A stretch of DNA of 64,000 nucleotides from Bostrychus sinensis. Its lineage: Eukaryota > Chordata > Actinopteri > Gobiiformes > Eleotridae. Positions within the stretch are counted from its first letter, which is position 1, and each line of letters begins with the position of its first letter. Location of the stretch: contig CM036250.1 of assembly GCA_020698575.1 (NCBI GenBank), positions 29,463,500-29,527,499 on the forward strand, in the 5' to 3' direction. Position numbers and translations under genes: made by a program. Below are positions 1 to 12,600 of the stretch, piece by piece. The notes under the pieces were generated by a model that saw only the letters and a program-made list of their open reading frames with translations, had not been told where the DNA came from and ran no database searches.

Positions 1-277
1 AAATTGTGTGGTTTAGAAACAATGAGCATAGCATTGCTTTGCCTAGCCAGCCAACCACATATACCTTTTAATGCAAATCTGACAAAATTAATTTTAACCA
101 CACATTCCTTTGACCCAGAGGCAGTTTTTTTCTACGCATGTTGAGAGTGCCTCTTGTTTTCTGATTTGTAGGTTTAGAGGCAGTTCAAATCAACATGAAC
201 TACACTAATTCTCTGTATAGAGGAGAAAAGACCTTCTCAAAGGCATTGTCCCCATCTCAAAATGGTAAGAATGTAGA

Positions 278-356
278 GCCCAGAGCTAGACATGAACCAG
301 GTATCTTCTAGTTCCGGAGTGAATGCTTTATACACTAAGCCACAAATCCTTTTTCT
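278..356 (-). repeat. tRNA-derived SINE head
   Basis: On the minus strand: GTGGCTTAGTGTATAAAGC (A-box-like) then CTGGTTCATGTC (B-box-like), linked by AACTAGAAGATA. The same head recurs at 28690-28790, 38230-38325 and 43690-43800, so it is a dispersed SINE family. The remainder of 1-610 is intron with nothing else recognised. Confidence 0.55.
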
Positions 357-610
357 CAGAATGGCAAGAAATAATAATGTTTCTTCATTGACCCAGGTGA
401 TTTTTTAGTATCTTACGGTCTTTATTGGACCCATCTTCTTTGACCCATTACTGACCTTTATCAAAAACTTCATGTAACATAACGTCACAAACTAACAATC
501 CAGCAAACTAACTATCAAACTAAAAAAAGCAACATAGCCTCCTTGGCAGCATCAATTAATATGGCTGGCCAGGAAAAGCGTCCATAATGTTGCAACTTCT
601 GTAAACCAAC

Positions 611-3600
611 CTGTTCAAAGAGGTACAATGGAGCTTTGGAGTAGTGCCGTAGCAGGTAGTCGAACACCAGCAGCAGACGGGCCAGGTTCAGGGGCACAGC
701 CTTAAGTTGTGAGTCTCTGCTCTGAGCCACTTCAGCGATGGCCTGAGTAACCAGAGTCAGGACAGTTCGGCGGCCACGCTCTGACAGGTTGTGGAAAAGG
801 AGCAAAAGAAGCTGGAGGTGTTCAACGTTTAGGTCGTCTTCTCCGTGAACAGTGCCCTGAAGAGTGTGTTGTTTGAGGGTGCCCAGGAATCTATGAGAGA
901 ATGTAATGCGTTCAACAGAAAGGTAGGCAGCTGGATTTAAAAACAGAAAATGCACTTATTAGCATTCTTTCTGGATTACAAGATGACCAGAAATCTCTTA
1001 TAGCTTGTTATTAGGTTATCAAGTTAATTTATTAAAGAGGTACTTGAGTTAAGTTCAAGCATCTTATTCTGCAACTGTGGTTAATCAGGGTTTTCAAGGG
1101 TCTCATATTTAATTTGGCATAGTTTTTTTATGCCAGATGGTCTTCTTGCTAAAACCCACTCTATTTTTCTGGCCAAGGGATGTGCACAATAGACCACTAT
1201 ATATTCGGCACGTCTGTGCAATATTGGCCCTAACTAGACCCTCTTTTTACTGGCAATTAGTAGTGGCCTACTCACTCATAAGCTTCATGCATCTGCGGCC
1301 TTTTGACCATAACTTCATCATATTATTTTGCTGTCTTTATTCACACCTTAGTCCAAAAAAAAATCCCAGTTACCTTTCCCAGACCTTCATACACTCAGGG
1401 ACGTCTGGGTCTCCCTGGACACTGGCTTTGTGCTGCCAGATCAGCAACAGTCTGGACAGCACTGACAGAGACTGAGGGTGAATGTACAGAGGCCAAGGTC
1501 CCTCTGAGAAAGGAGCCACTCCTAACTGCTGAAGGAGGGTGCTCTGCAAAGGACAAGTAGAAAAATACATAGTAAAGCTTTAACGACTCAAAACTGAGGT
1601 TGCAAAATGCTTCTACAACTTGTTCTACTTTTGCTATGTAGCACAACCAAATAACAGCTTGAAGAAGCAATATGCAAATGTTGTTGCTCATCCCAGGTAT
1701 GCATAGACTAATAATACATGCATAGCCCAAACACTCTGCAGACTGACAAGACACCCTAAAAACCTTTTTTTTCTATTCTATATCAATAAACACTAAAAAT
1801 AAACTGCCTCTTGACAGAATTGGTCAGACACACAACTAATCATAGAAACTAAAGCAGGGCTCCAGACTACCTTTTTTGCCAGGCGCAATGTAGCCCCTGG
1901 CTGAAAATTTTTAGGGGGACAAGCAGAAAATTTAGGGGTGCATGCCAAAAATCTGTATCACAAATATTAAATTGCCCCATCTTACCAGGCTCATAGTTGA
2001 ATTGAAATATATGTACAAAATGAAAAATGTGGTCTAAGGAACATTAGCAAATGATGGCATATGGCTGAAGAATGTTATCATAAATATATCAACAGTTAAC
2101 CTTTGACAGTCCGACACACTGCCCCTGAATAAAACTGAATAGAAGTGAAAGTAAACAAATGTCAGATCCATAGCAGACTGGTTTTCACAAAATAAAGAAT
2201 TAAATTAGTAATAAGTTAGCCTAATGAAGAACTTAATTGTTCAAATCCCCCTCAGTTCTCCCCTCATAGTTATCATCTCATTTGTGGCTTCAATCTTCTT
2301 AACAGTGGCCAACTGCTGTTTCCACTTGGCCCTCTGTATTTTTTTCTTATGGCTCTAAATAACAGCTCCTCTCTCAGACAGTGCTGCAGGAGGCAGCAGC
2401 TCATGCTAAATACAGAAGCTTCTTAGCTAAGTTTAATCAAAGAAACTACGCCTCTGTCCTCTGCAGGACACAGCGTGGAGTTAGTTTATAGTGGTTTTTG
2501 TGTGTTTTGCTCAAAAGCTGCTCATCGAGTGTGTAATTTATTTATTTATTATTTATTTATTTTACTTTATTGATCCCCGTAGGGGAAATTCATTCTCTGC
2601 GTTTGATCCATCCCTCAATATCGCTGGATGCAAGCTGTCAGGAGCAGTGGGCTGCTGCGCCCGGGGACCCTTCTCCAGATCTCCTGGTCAGGAGTATCTG
2701 GATGGAGGTTTTAGCCTATTCTGCATATTTTGAAGTTGATGGGGGAAACCGGAGCACCTGGAGGAAACACACCCAGACACGGGGAGAACACGCAAACTCC
2801 ACACAGAAAGGCCCCACACGGTCCGGGAATGTGAGGCAAGAGTGCTAACCACTAAGCCACCGTGTCACCAATGACGCAGTGTCCGCGGCGACAGAAAAAA
2901 AATGTGGAGGAAACGAGCGACGCGGTGTCGCGTATAAGTGTCTTTTTAAAAGAACACGAAGTTTAGCCTCAGACAAATTCCAAATATTCGCTATTGCACA
3001 CTGAACAGTTAGGAACGGGACATGCAGCCTGAGCCTATGAAAGTTCAGCCGCTGCTCTGCTGAGAGAGGAAGGTGGGGCAGAATTATAGAGATGGGGCTG
3101 GAGAAACTATAGCAGATTAGCAGCGCGGCTCTGTTAAGGACTATTTTTTGACAAAACTTTTGTTCAAAACTATAAACGCAATCCTAGCACAGTTTACTCA
3201 AATTACTAAAATAACAACAATACTCAGCGCCTCTTAAGAGTGGAAGATAAAACTAATTTATTGAAAATACTGTCAAGTCAGAAATTATCAGGTTGCACGT
3301 GTGCGAGTAGTTTGAAAAAAGTACTCGCACAGACCCATAAAATGGTCGCAAAATGCAAGCATTTGGTCGCAGTCTGGAGCTCTGTAAAGTCTGCTCCATT
3401 CTAAATTAGGCCCCATTTTGAAAAGTAAAAGTGTATGACCAGGCAAACATACAATCCCAACAAAAAACAATGCAACCACTTCTAGAAATGTTTTTTTTTT
3501 TATTATTACTAATAAATTTACCTGTAGAGCTGGAGATGGAAGATCTGAAGTTACCAAAGTGTGGTTAAAGTGATATAGTGCCAAAGAAAAGACTTCATCT

Positions 3601-6600
3601 GAGGAACCTGAGGAAGAAACATCCAATTAAAGCAACCAAAATAATGTAAATTTCTTTATGTCTATTATATTGTTTAATCAATTTGAAATACCTTTCACAT
3701 CCTTGTCCACGTCTTTTATGATGCTGGCTAATGTTGCCATGTGCTGCTCTGTTAATGACACGCTCAAATAGTTGCGGATGAAGTTGTTTCTAGACTTGAG
3801 CATTGAGGTGGTGATGAAGTTCAAAATACTGGAGGCCAAACTGAGAAACTGCAGATACAAACAGTCACATTCAATGCCAAGTAGATAGGTTTGATCTAGT
3901 GAAATAGTGGATTTGATAGTTGAGTCCTCACCAGCTCTGGGTCTTTGCGTCCAGCTAAAATGTTTCCGTTTTCACTTGGGTTTTGCTTGCTTGGGCTTTT
4001 TAATCTGGGTGATGTTTCCAGAGGTGGAGGTGGTGGGGGAGGTGGTGGTGCAACTTTGTCTTTTGATGGAGATATTGTCTCTTCAAACCACAGTCCCAGA
4101 ATTGGTTCGCTGTCATCGTCTGCAGAAAATGACAAACAATTTATATATATAAAAAAAAAGAAAAGAAAAAAAAAAAAAGAAAAAAAGAAATAATAGCTGA
4201 TGCTTAAAGCGCTTGCAGCATGGCATTATATCAAAAGCGAAAATGTAAAAGCTTCAAAGGACTTGTAAACACCTACGACACTGTGAAGGAGGTGGACAAA
4301 AGCCAAGGACTACAGTCAACTGTGAACATGTGCCAGAACTGTGTTGGAGAAGCTCCAATTAAAGTGGAAATCTAGACAGTAAAATCATCTTGCTCTGATT
4401 GAAATAAAAGCACCAACACCACAATCATATTTACAAATACATGCAATAAAGGGAACTCTACTGATCAAAGCCCCAGAGTTATGGTAAGCTATAGAAGCTG
4501 TTAGGTTATCAGAAAACGTGAAAATCTTAAAAAGGTGTATAATTTTGTGCACTTGTAACACTGGATTGTAAACTTTTCTATTAAGAAGCAGATAATATGC
4601 AGTCTACCACACCCTAATTGTAAACCTCTAAAATCTGAAAAGAAAAACAAGCTAAACCATAGCAATAAAAAAGCAATAATCCAAAATCTTTACTGTATAT
4701 GGACTTGAAAATCTGAACTACTTCTGGTGTCATTATACTGTACTTCCCACAGTAGAGCCGTCTAACTTTCTACATTGAGGAGAATATCACTTTTAGTTGA
4801 TATTCACATGTGCATGCAACATACACAGATCATAACTTCTCAGGTGACAGCCAGACAGAGTGATCGAGCCCAACAAGCACAACTTCTGTGTACAAGAACA
4901 ATACCACTGTTTGACATGGGATTCATGTGCCCTCTCTGTCTCTATAAACCAAGACTAATATCATTTACATGCCAGATCATTTCTTGTTACAAGAGACAAA
5001 AAGCATTCTTTTAAATCAAAGCACATGGCTGATTTGCATTAATCAACATCTAATATGTCAGTGTTTATCTCACTTCACAAAATCAAGGCTGGTAATTATT
5101 AGCATCTCTAGCATTTAAATGGCCTGAATTACCTCTCTCATGGAGGTTAGGTTTTTGCCTGCATTGGTTTGTTTGTGTTAGAAAAAGTAATGGTTGGATT
5201 TTGATGACATTTTTAGGAAAAGTTAGTCATGGGTGAAGGAACAAATGTTGAAAGGTTACAGGATGGAACTGAAATGCCTTGGCTGCTCTCTGCTTTGAGC
5301 AGCAGTATTAGCACAGTTTTTTTATTGGAGCAAGAATGGGAAGCTTTTTTCAAATTAACCCATGTTATAAACCCATGTTAACACATGTCAACACCATTGG
5401 TATTATCCTTAGATCTACACTGAGCCAGAGATGAAGTCCTTTGTCAAAACGTGTATGGTGTGTATGGTAAATAAACTTTTAGGCTAGTGTCCGTTTTGCC
5501 AAAGCTTCTTCACCAGTGGCTCAGTCTTTCCTAAACTACCAGGGCCACAGCTTAGAGCCTACATTGTGAGACAAACAATAACAGAATGAGTCTGGGACAG
5601 TGAGGTGGACACTGAGTCTGTAATCTGACCTGAGACACAAGCTGCACTTGTCTTCTCCTGTCTTCTCTCTGCTGAGATAGTAGACACTGTCACTACACTG
5701 GTAGTAGGTAGTGCAGGACAGACAGTTCAGTAGTCACAGTACTGTGTGGATGTAGTGTGTTTACCCTTGTGATTCCTATCACTCCCTGCCTCTGTCCGCT
5801 GGCAGCACACCTGTTTCACTGCCTCTCTCAAACAGCTCAGCACTGACACTAGCTCAGAGATCACACTGAACTCGTATACAGCCAGAGAAGGAGCTTTAAC
5901 AGAGAATCTGCTTACTGCATACACAATATATGCTGTGCATTCGTATTAATACACAGTGTGTACAATAAAGCTATACAAGCTAGAATATTTCTTGTGCAGT
6001 TCCCTTGTTATCTATGGCATAAACTGTACTTTAATTGCCCTGTGTAACAAAGGAGGTTGAAGAAACTGATGAGACTGAAATTAACTTATCCTACTGAGAC
6101 CAGAACAACTCAGAGTTCCCTGTTTCAGGAACAGGTTTAGAGCTATTTCAGCCACTCTGACCTCAGCTGAGGGAAGAAAGCCATTTTCAATGCAGCCAAG
6201 AAAAAAAGATTCACCATGGAAACAGTAAATAAATAGAGGCTGCCTGTTACAAAGGAGTAAAGTCATGTGACTGAACTTTTGTAAAATAATCTGTATTTCC
6301 ATTTTAAGTGACTATATTAGTATCATTATGATGATAGACGCTGCCATATTTTTTGCATTGGTTAACCTAATCAAAAGTAAGTAGGCATATAGTGAGAAAA
6401 ATCAGAATTTTAAAGATGGGTAAAGAATTGCCTATGTAAAAGTACCTTGGCTGCTGTCCTCCTCTGTGCTGCTAAAGTCATCCTCGTAGTAGGTGTTTGA
6501 ATCTGTGGAGGCACTGGCATCACTGCTGACTGAGCCTTTCCTCTGCCGCTGGAGAACACAAGCCTAAACAGACCAAGAACAAGACAGAAACATTTATTTT

Positions 6601-9600
6601 GTATTATATATTCATGATTTAAAGAATTTCATGATTTCAATAAACTTCAGCTCAATATATATATGTGCAGGAAAGTGCAAATATATTGGAGTTAACTGTA
6701 CCTTTTTGTAAGAAGTGGAGAGCAGAGTAAACAGTAGGTTGGTGAGTGGTACAGAGTCTATTAGTCTTTGAACTCTCTGGATAGAAGTACTCTGGGCCAT
6801 AATGTTGAGTTCAGCTGGAGGACCATCACTTGCCCATCCCTGCACAAGAATGTGAGAAAAACAAAGAAAAGTTGTCAGATTGAGATCCCTACACTGGCAG
6901 CTCTAACACATACATTTTAGATCCATTTTAAAAAGGTACTATGAGCAGTATATTTTTTAATACTTCAGAAAAATGTGTCCCCAGATATTATGTAAACATG
7001 CACAAATCAGATATTTGTTTTACTGATAACAATGATACAGCTGATTTATTCATTCATTCAAGTAAAAAAATGTTAACATAATGGCCAAGTTGTTTATGTT
7101 TACTATTTTGTTATGGCTCTAAAACCCTTGCACCGCCGATCATTCAATCAGAAACGCAGAAAGAGCTCCATGCTGGTTGCAACTACTACTATATTTATGA
7201 ATTATGTTGGTGGTTTACCCGGTGCAGAGCTTCCACTTGCAGATCCTGGAAAAGTGAAGTCAGGAGTTTGATGGCATGGTTCGCCAGGATGACAGACAAC
7301 ACTCCAAACCCTTGGTGCCTTAAAAATAAAAGACAAAGTTAGTTTAGTCTAGTTAATTAGTAAACATAATGCTTAATGTTATAATGCTTCAAGTGCATAA
7401 TCAAAAAGATCCTCTTACCCTTTTCCAGGGCCAAGTTTAGGTGAACCAGCTCCATCTTTAGTGCGAGCAGCAATATCACGAACTCTGAGAGCAGCCAGTG
7501 GGTCCTTCTCTTTGCCCTTATCAGCCAGAGCAGTGGGGCTGAGGTTCAAAATCAAATACAAACTATTCAAGAGGCACCAGGCTCCGAGCAGCTGGAAGTT
7601 CTGGTAATGCTGTGGCAGAGATAATATCATTTATTTATATGTGAATATTTTGCTGACAAAATTGCATGCAAAGAAAAAGTCACTATTGCTTTTAGAGCAG
7701 ACCAATTTAAAATGCTACTAAATTTAACTGAATAAAAAAGATAATAATTTAGAAAGAAACCTACCTCTCCTCCAGCTCTGCGGGAGTTGCTGATGGCCTG
7801 TCCAATCATTTCATAGATTTCAAGCTAGTGTACAAGAGGTAGAGTGTTGTTTATAAATTGAAATATAATAATTTAAGCAATAAGTGTTATTAGCTAAATA
7901 GTGTTTCCAATGTCTCTAGTTTTAATTAAATGAAAACCTTTACTTACACATTTTTGCACAATTGTGGCTGCATCATTTTCATAGTCCTCCTCTTTAGTCC
8001 CAGTGGAGGCAGAGCGGAGCTGCAAGCCACTCCCAACCTGCAGAATAGCCATGCAGGTGGCCACACTCACGCCTACAATGGAATAGAAATGAATGAAGCT
8101 GTTTAATTTAGTTAAAGCCTAAGTTCAAATCAATAATACTTTAACAGCCGTAACCGTAATACTTTTTGTTTTATCAAAATGTCACATTTATACACTCAAA
8201 AAAAAAGAAAACAGGAAATGCTTTTTACTTCTTGTTTGTTTAGTTACTGAATAACACTTACCAGCATAGAGACAGCTTAGAGCCAGCACAGTCATGTCCA
8301 GTAGTCTCCCTGGAGTCAAAGGCTCGAGAACAGGCAGAGAGAGTGTGTCCAGTGCCATTGTCACATCTATCACCAATGAATGAAAACTGCAAAAGGAGGC
8401 AAGACTGTTTAATTATGCTAAAAACACCAAAATTCTCAAAATATAGTTGTACACATAATAGTTAAGCAAAGGTGAAGGAAAAGATAGTCTTGCAAAAACA
8501 TCATGTACTTTTCCCCCAAACTTACCCATTGCGGACAGCAGTAGCATCAGCCACAGTGGCAGGCATGATAAAGAAAGAGTTGGCTGATACAGCATCTTGG
8601 AAACGATTGATGTAGCGTAGAAAATAGGGCAGGTTGAGGCACACTCGTAGTAATTTCTCAGACCCACCTAGAAAGATGTAAAGTGCATAAAAAAAATGCA
8701 TCAAAAAATGACCAGTAATGCAGTTCGAGCAGAGCAGAGTTTAAACTCACCAAGTTCTTGTAAGCTCGACACATTCTGAGATACAAAGGCATTTTTCATT
8801 TTGGCCTGAAGAGCCTGGTCTGAAGTTTGGTCGTCGCAGTCACTCTCAGCCTGCGAGAGGAATTCACATTGTGAGTTTCAAGTGCTTCAGTGTGGAAAAA
8901 AAAAAAACACTTGACATTTAAAGAATATAGAAACTTAGCTATTCCAGTATTGACTATGTTTGCTTACATGGAGAAAAAATAAGTAGAAAAAAGAGACACA
9001 AAATATGTGCAAGAAGTCCACTAAGAGCTAATGAACAATAATCCTCAGACATATTTTTTGAAGGTAAATTGGTTTTATTCTGTTTAATAAATTTTTTTAA
9101 GCTTTCCACCATGATATGCTATTCCCTCATCAAAAACATACCTGGAGTTTTGTTTTGTTTCATTTTTCATTTTCTGAGGCCTCAGAACACGCAGTTCCAC
9201 CCCCCCCACGCCCCCCCCGCTTCGACTCCAGGAAGCACTGATCAATAAACAAGCCTAGTATATCCAGTCTGGTCTCATTCATACATTGAAAAGCGGTGTA
9301 CAGCTCTGTTTCCACTGATTTCTTACAGCTATTTTTAATTTTGTAGTGAAATAGCATCATACAAAAAGTTTGAGGTTGTGTTTCTGTTCACAAGAACACA
9401 ACAGAACTGCACTCTGATGCCGTCTTAACCTCTCTTCTTTATGGCAGTAGTAAAGTTATAATGGGAAACATTTTCATTTAGTAACAGTGTTTTTAAAGAT
9501 AGTTAAAAATGTGCAATGCTGTTCTAGAAGTGACAAAGATTGGTTTAAAAAGATAACAAAAAGCATAATATAACCCCTTTAACAAAATAAAAGCAGGAAA

Positions 9601-12600
9601 GGTGTGGACACTGTGTTTTGGGAGTGGTTTGTTTGGCAAGATAGTGATTAAAATTGTGTACTGTAACTTTAAATTAACAAACATGAATGTGTACATACCT
9701 GCATGTGCGCTGTTGAAGGGGAGGCCAAGATGGTGGTAAGGTCCGGGTTAAAAACAGAAGTAAGCTGATTGAAGAAGTTCATCTGTACTTCCTTTTGTCG
9801 AAGCTCGGGGTTCACAGCAGCACTGGGCAATTCCTTCTGATCCTCCACTGAAAAACAAACAGTTCTAATTTCAATCTCTTTTTAATCCATGTTATATAGA
9901 ATGTTTTCATTCCAAGGCCAAAACACATTTTAGCCACCAATAATTGTTCATAAACTCTTGGCAAACAGTAGCAAATCCAATCCATGTATGGATAAGGCGC
10001 AATAGTGACTGGATGAATATTTATCTGTTGATTTATTGAAGCAATTACTATCACATAAGGTCAAACTACACTCTAAAAGTCAGTGAATTCTATCTTGTAT
10101 TAGATACCTGCCACATGTTATACATGTTCAGCAATGTGTACTTTGCTCAGATTCTCTGCATATTCAATTTCATTTAAGTTTTATTTGGACAAAGCAGTGC
10201 TCATCCCCTTTGCCAGTATACAGTCTATGTGACAACACTCAAGCAGCTGTAAACCACTGCACTCCCTATGCAGTCAGTAAAAGTTATTCTACCTCTCCCC
10301 CACTTACCATCTGAAAGGGTTTTGACGGTTTGAGGCAACTTGGCAGACTTCATCATAGCAGTGAAAGTAATTATTTCTGTCCGGTCCAGTCTGCTGCAGC
10401 CAGTGCAAAGTCCTTTTATGAGAAGAATCAGGTGTTTCTGGGGACAAGTAAACATAAAAGATACATATTTAACATACAAATTATTGCAGAGGTCGTAATG
10501 CTTTATCAAACAGAGGTTTACATATTTTACTTAAGCCCAACTAGAGCTATGAATACACAGCTCTATTCTTGCTGCTGTGATGAAGATGGTTGGGTGTGTA
10601 ATGTTGTTATAGTTGTACTGCCGCAGCAAAAGCACAATTTTCATTTGGTGTTGATTGCGTTTGCTTTCTAAATCATGGGAAATCAAAATGTAATTATGAT
10701 TAACAACAAATTCACCACCCAACATTGCTTGTGTGTTTTTAAAATAATGTTTTTGGTTAAATGCAGTGTTTTCAATTAATTCTTAACACTATGACAGCTC
10801 CTCCATAGCCTAAAACTGAATTAAATTTGAATGAAAAACATACAGCATTATGCAAAATGTTTTTGTGAGGTGTGAAAAATGCTGTTAACTATGAGGGCTT
10901 GGTAAATACAGAATTCCATTTTTATTTTTGTTATGAAAATTTCAGGAAAGGTCAGTAATGGGCCATGGACAAAATTATACATTTTGGTGTGGATCCAGAT
11001 CACTGTTTAGAACCTTGAATTTCCTTCAGGATCAATAAAGTATCAATATGAGTACGAGTACTTCCATTTGAGTACTTTCCGATACTGAGTATTATAAAGG
11101 GATTACTTTATATGGTTACACTATACTATATTATCTCATTCATCCCATACCATGTTGTCTTTTTGCCATCAGTCCTTGCTCTGTTTTTTTTTTAACAACA
11201 GAGTGGTTTAAACACAGCTAACCATGGCTAGGCTTTGCTCAACATAGACATGTTATACCTAGCATTGCAAAATTACGGGAATTTTCAAAGTTGGAAATTT
11301 TCCATGGGAATAAACGGGAATTTATGGTAATAAATTGGGAACTTACACAATGCAAAGCTGTCCCTTGACAGGGCAATATACTATAGCATAAAAACACAAA
11401 CACACTTCAATACCTCTGTTATTCCTCAGTCTACATGTGATACATGTAGTAACCTGCTTTGCATACACTTCTATGCACTCTGCATCCCCCTATCACATGC
11501 ACAGCTGACATCCACAACACTACCAAACTCAAGACGGTAGACTCCATATTTCTGGTTAAAGCAACTATTAGGGCTGTAAAAATGTGTTTTGTGGTATATT
11601 GTGATATTTTGGGGGCACAATATTAAGCATCATAATTCTTTATAGGTATCAATACATTTGTGACAACATCATGTATAATTAATGAGCTACATCTGTTCTG
11701 TTGGGAGGCCTATCAACACTAGTTTGGCTGCAGTTCCCAGGCTAGCCACTGGGGGTGGTGCCGTTTATTGAGCAGATTAATGTAATGTGGTGTTTTTCCA
11801 CTGATTAAACTGTGTCAGCTCAGCACATGTTCTCTCTTTTGAACAATTTACGTTTTGTTTGACTGTGCCTCTATAAAACAGGTGGGTATTTGCTGTGTAC
11901 TGAGGACAACTCTGTTGTAGTTTGAATTGAAATATAATTGCAGAATTGTATTGACCTTTGTACCAAAAGTTTAATTTGCTTATTAGCAATATAGCTTATA
12001 TCTGTGTCAGATTATAATGTTTTTTTCATTTATTTATATATGGTTTCCAAATTTGAAAATTCCCAAAATGTCCAAGCTTAACTTCCCATTTTCCGCCCCT
12101 TTGCAACCCTAGTTATACCTCATTTGAAAGCTTAGATTTTCCACTGTTCAGTCACTGAAAACATTTTAAAGATTTAGCATCTAAGCATAACCAGCGGAAA
12201 TTTGGCAGGACCCACAGCAGCTAACACTATTAGCAGCGGTACCCTTTATGTTTTATCAGACAACTACTCCTCCAGACTCTGCACAGCCTGGTATAATTTT
12301 TGGGACAATTAGGACAACAACTTAAGTTTTAGGACTCACGTATGATTTGGGATGTCTTGTTGAGTCAGTTTTGCTTTTATCTCCATACAGTTCGCTTTTA
12401 AATCCTTCTAGAGGTTTCTCACTGCTCAGCTGAGAGGTGAATGTCACATGACAGCGCTGTAAAGTGTCATCGGCCCACTTTTATGAATATGAGTTTGAGT
12501 TCTTGCACATGGTATCGGTGCATCCCTAGTATCTATCTAATCTAATCCTCATCTAAGTGTTTTAAGGGATTCTGTACCATTTTGAGATACAGAACAAAGA

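Noticed and set aside
901..930. Alternative acceptor CCAG at 932-931 for the last visible ubr4 exon
   Set aside because: It breaks phase with the exon ending at 1374; the acceptor CATAG before 890 gives KVWER-FLGTLKQ in frame.
3945..4193. 82-codon plus-strand frame with a glycine run
   Set aside because: Antisense shadow of the ubr4 poly-proline exon and the A-rich repeat.
6549..6551. CCAG acceptor inside the ubr4 exon ending at 6446
   Set aside because: Using the upstream TTTAG (exon start 6563) recovers the conserved ACVLQ residues and the right phase.
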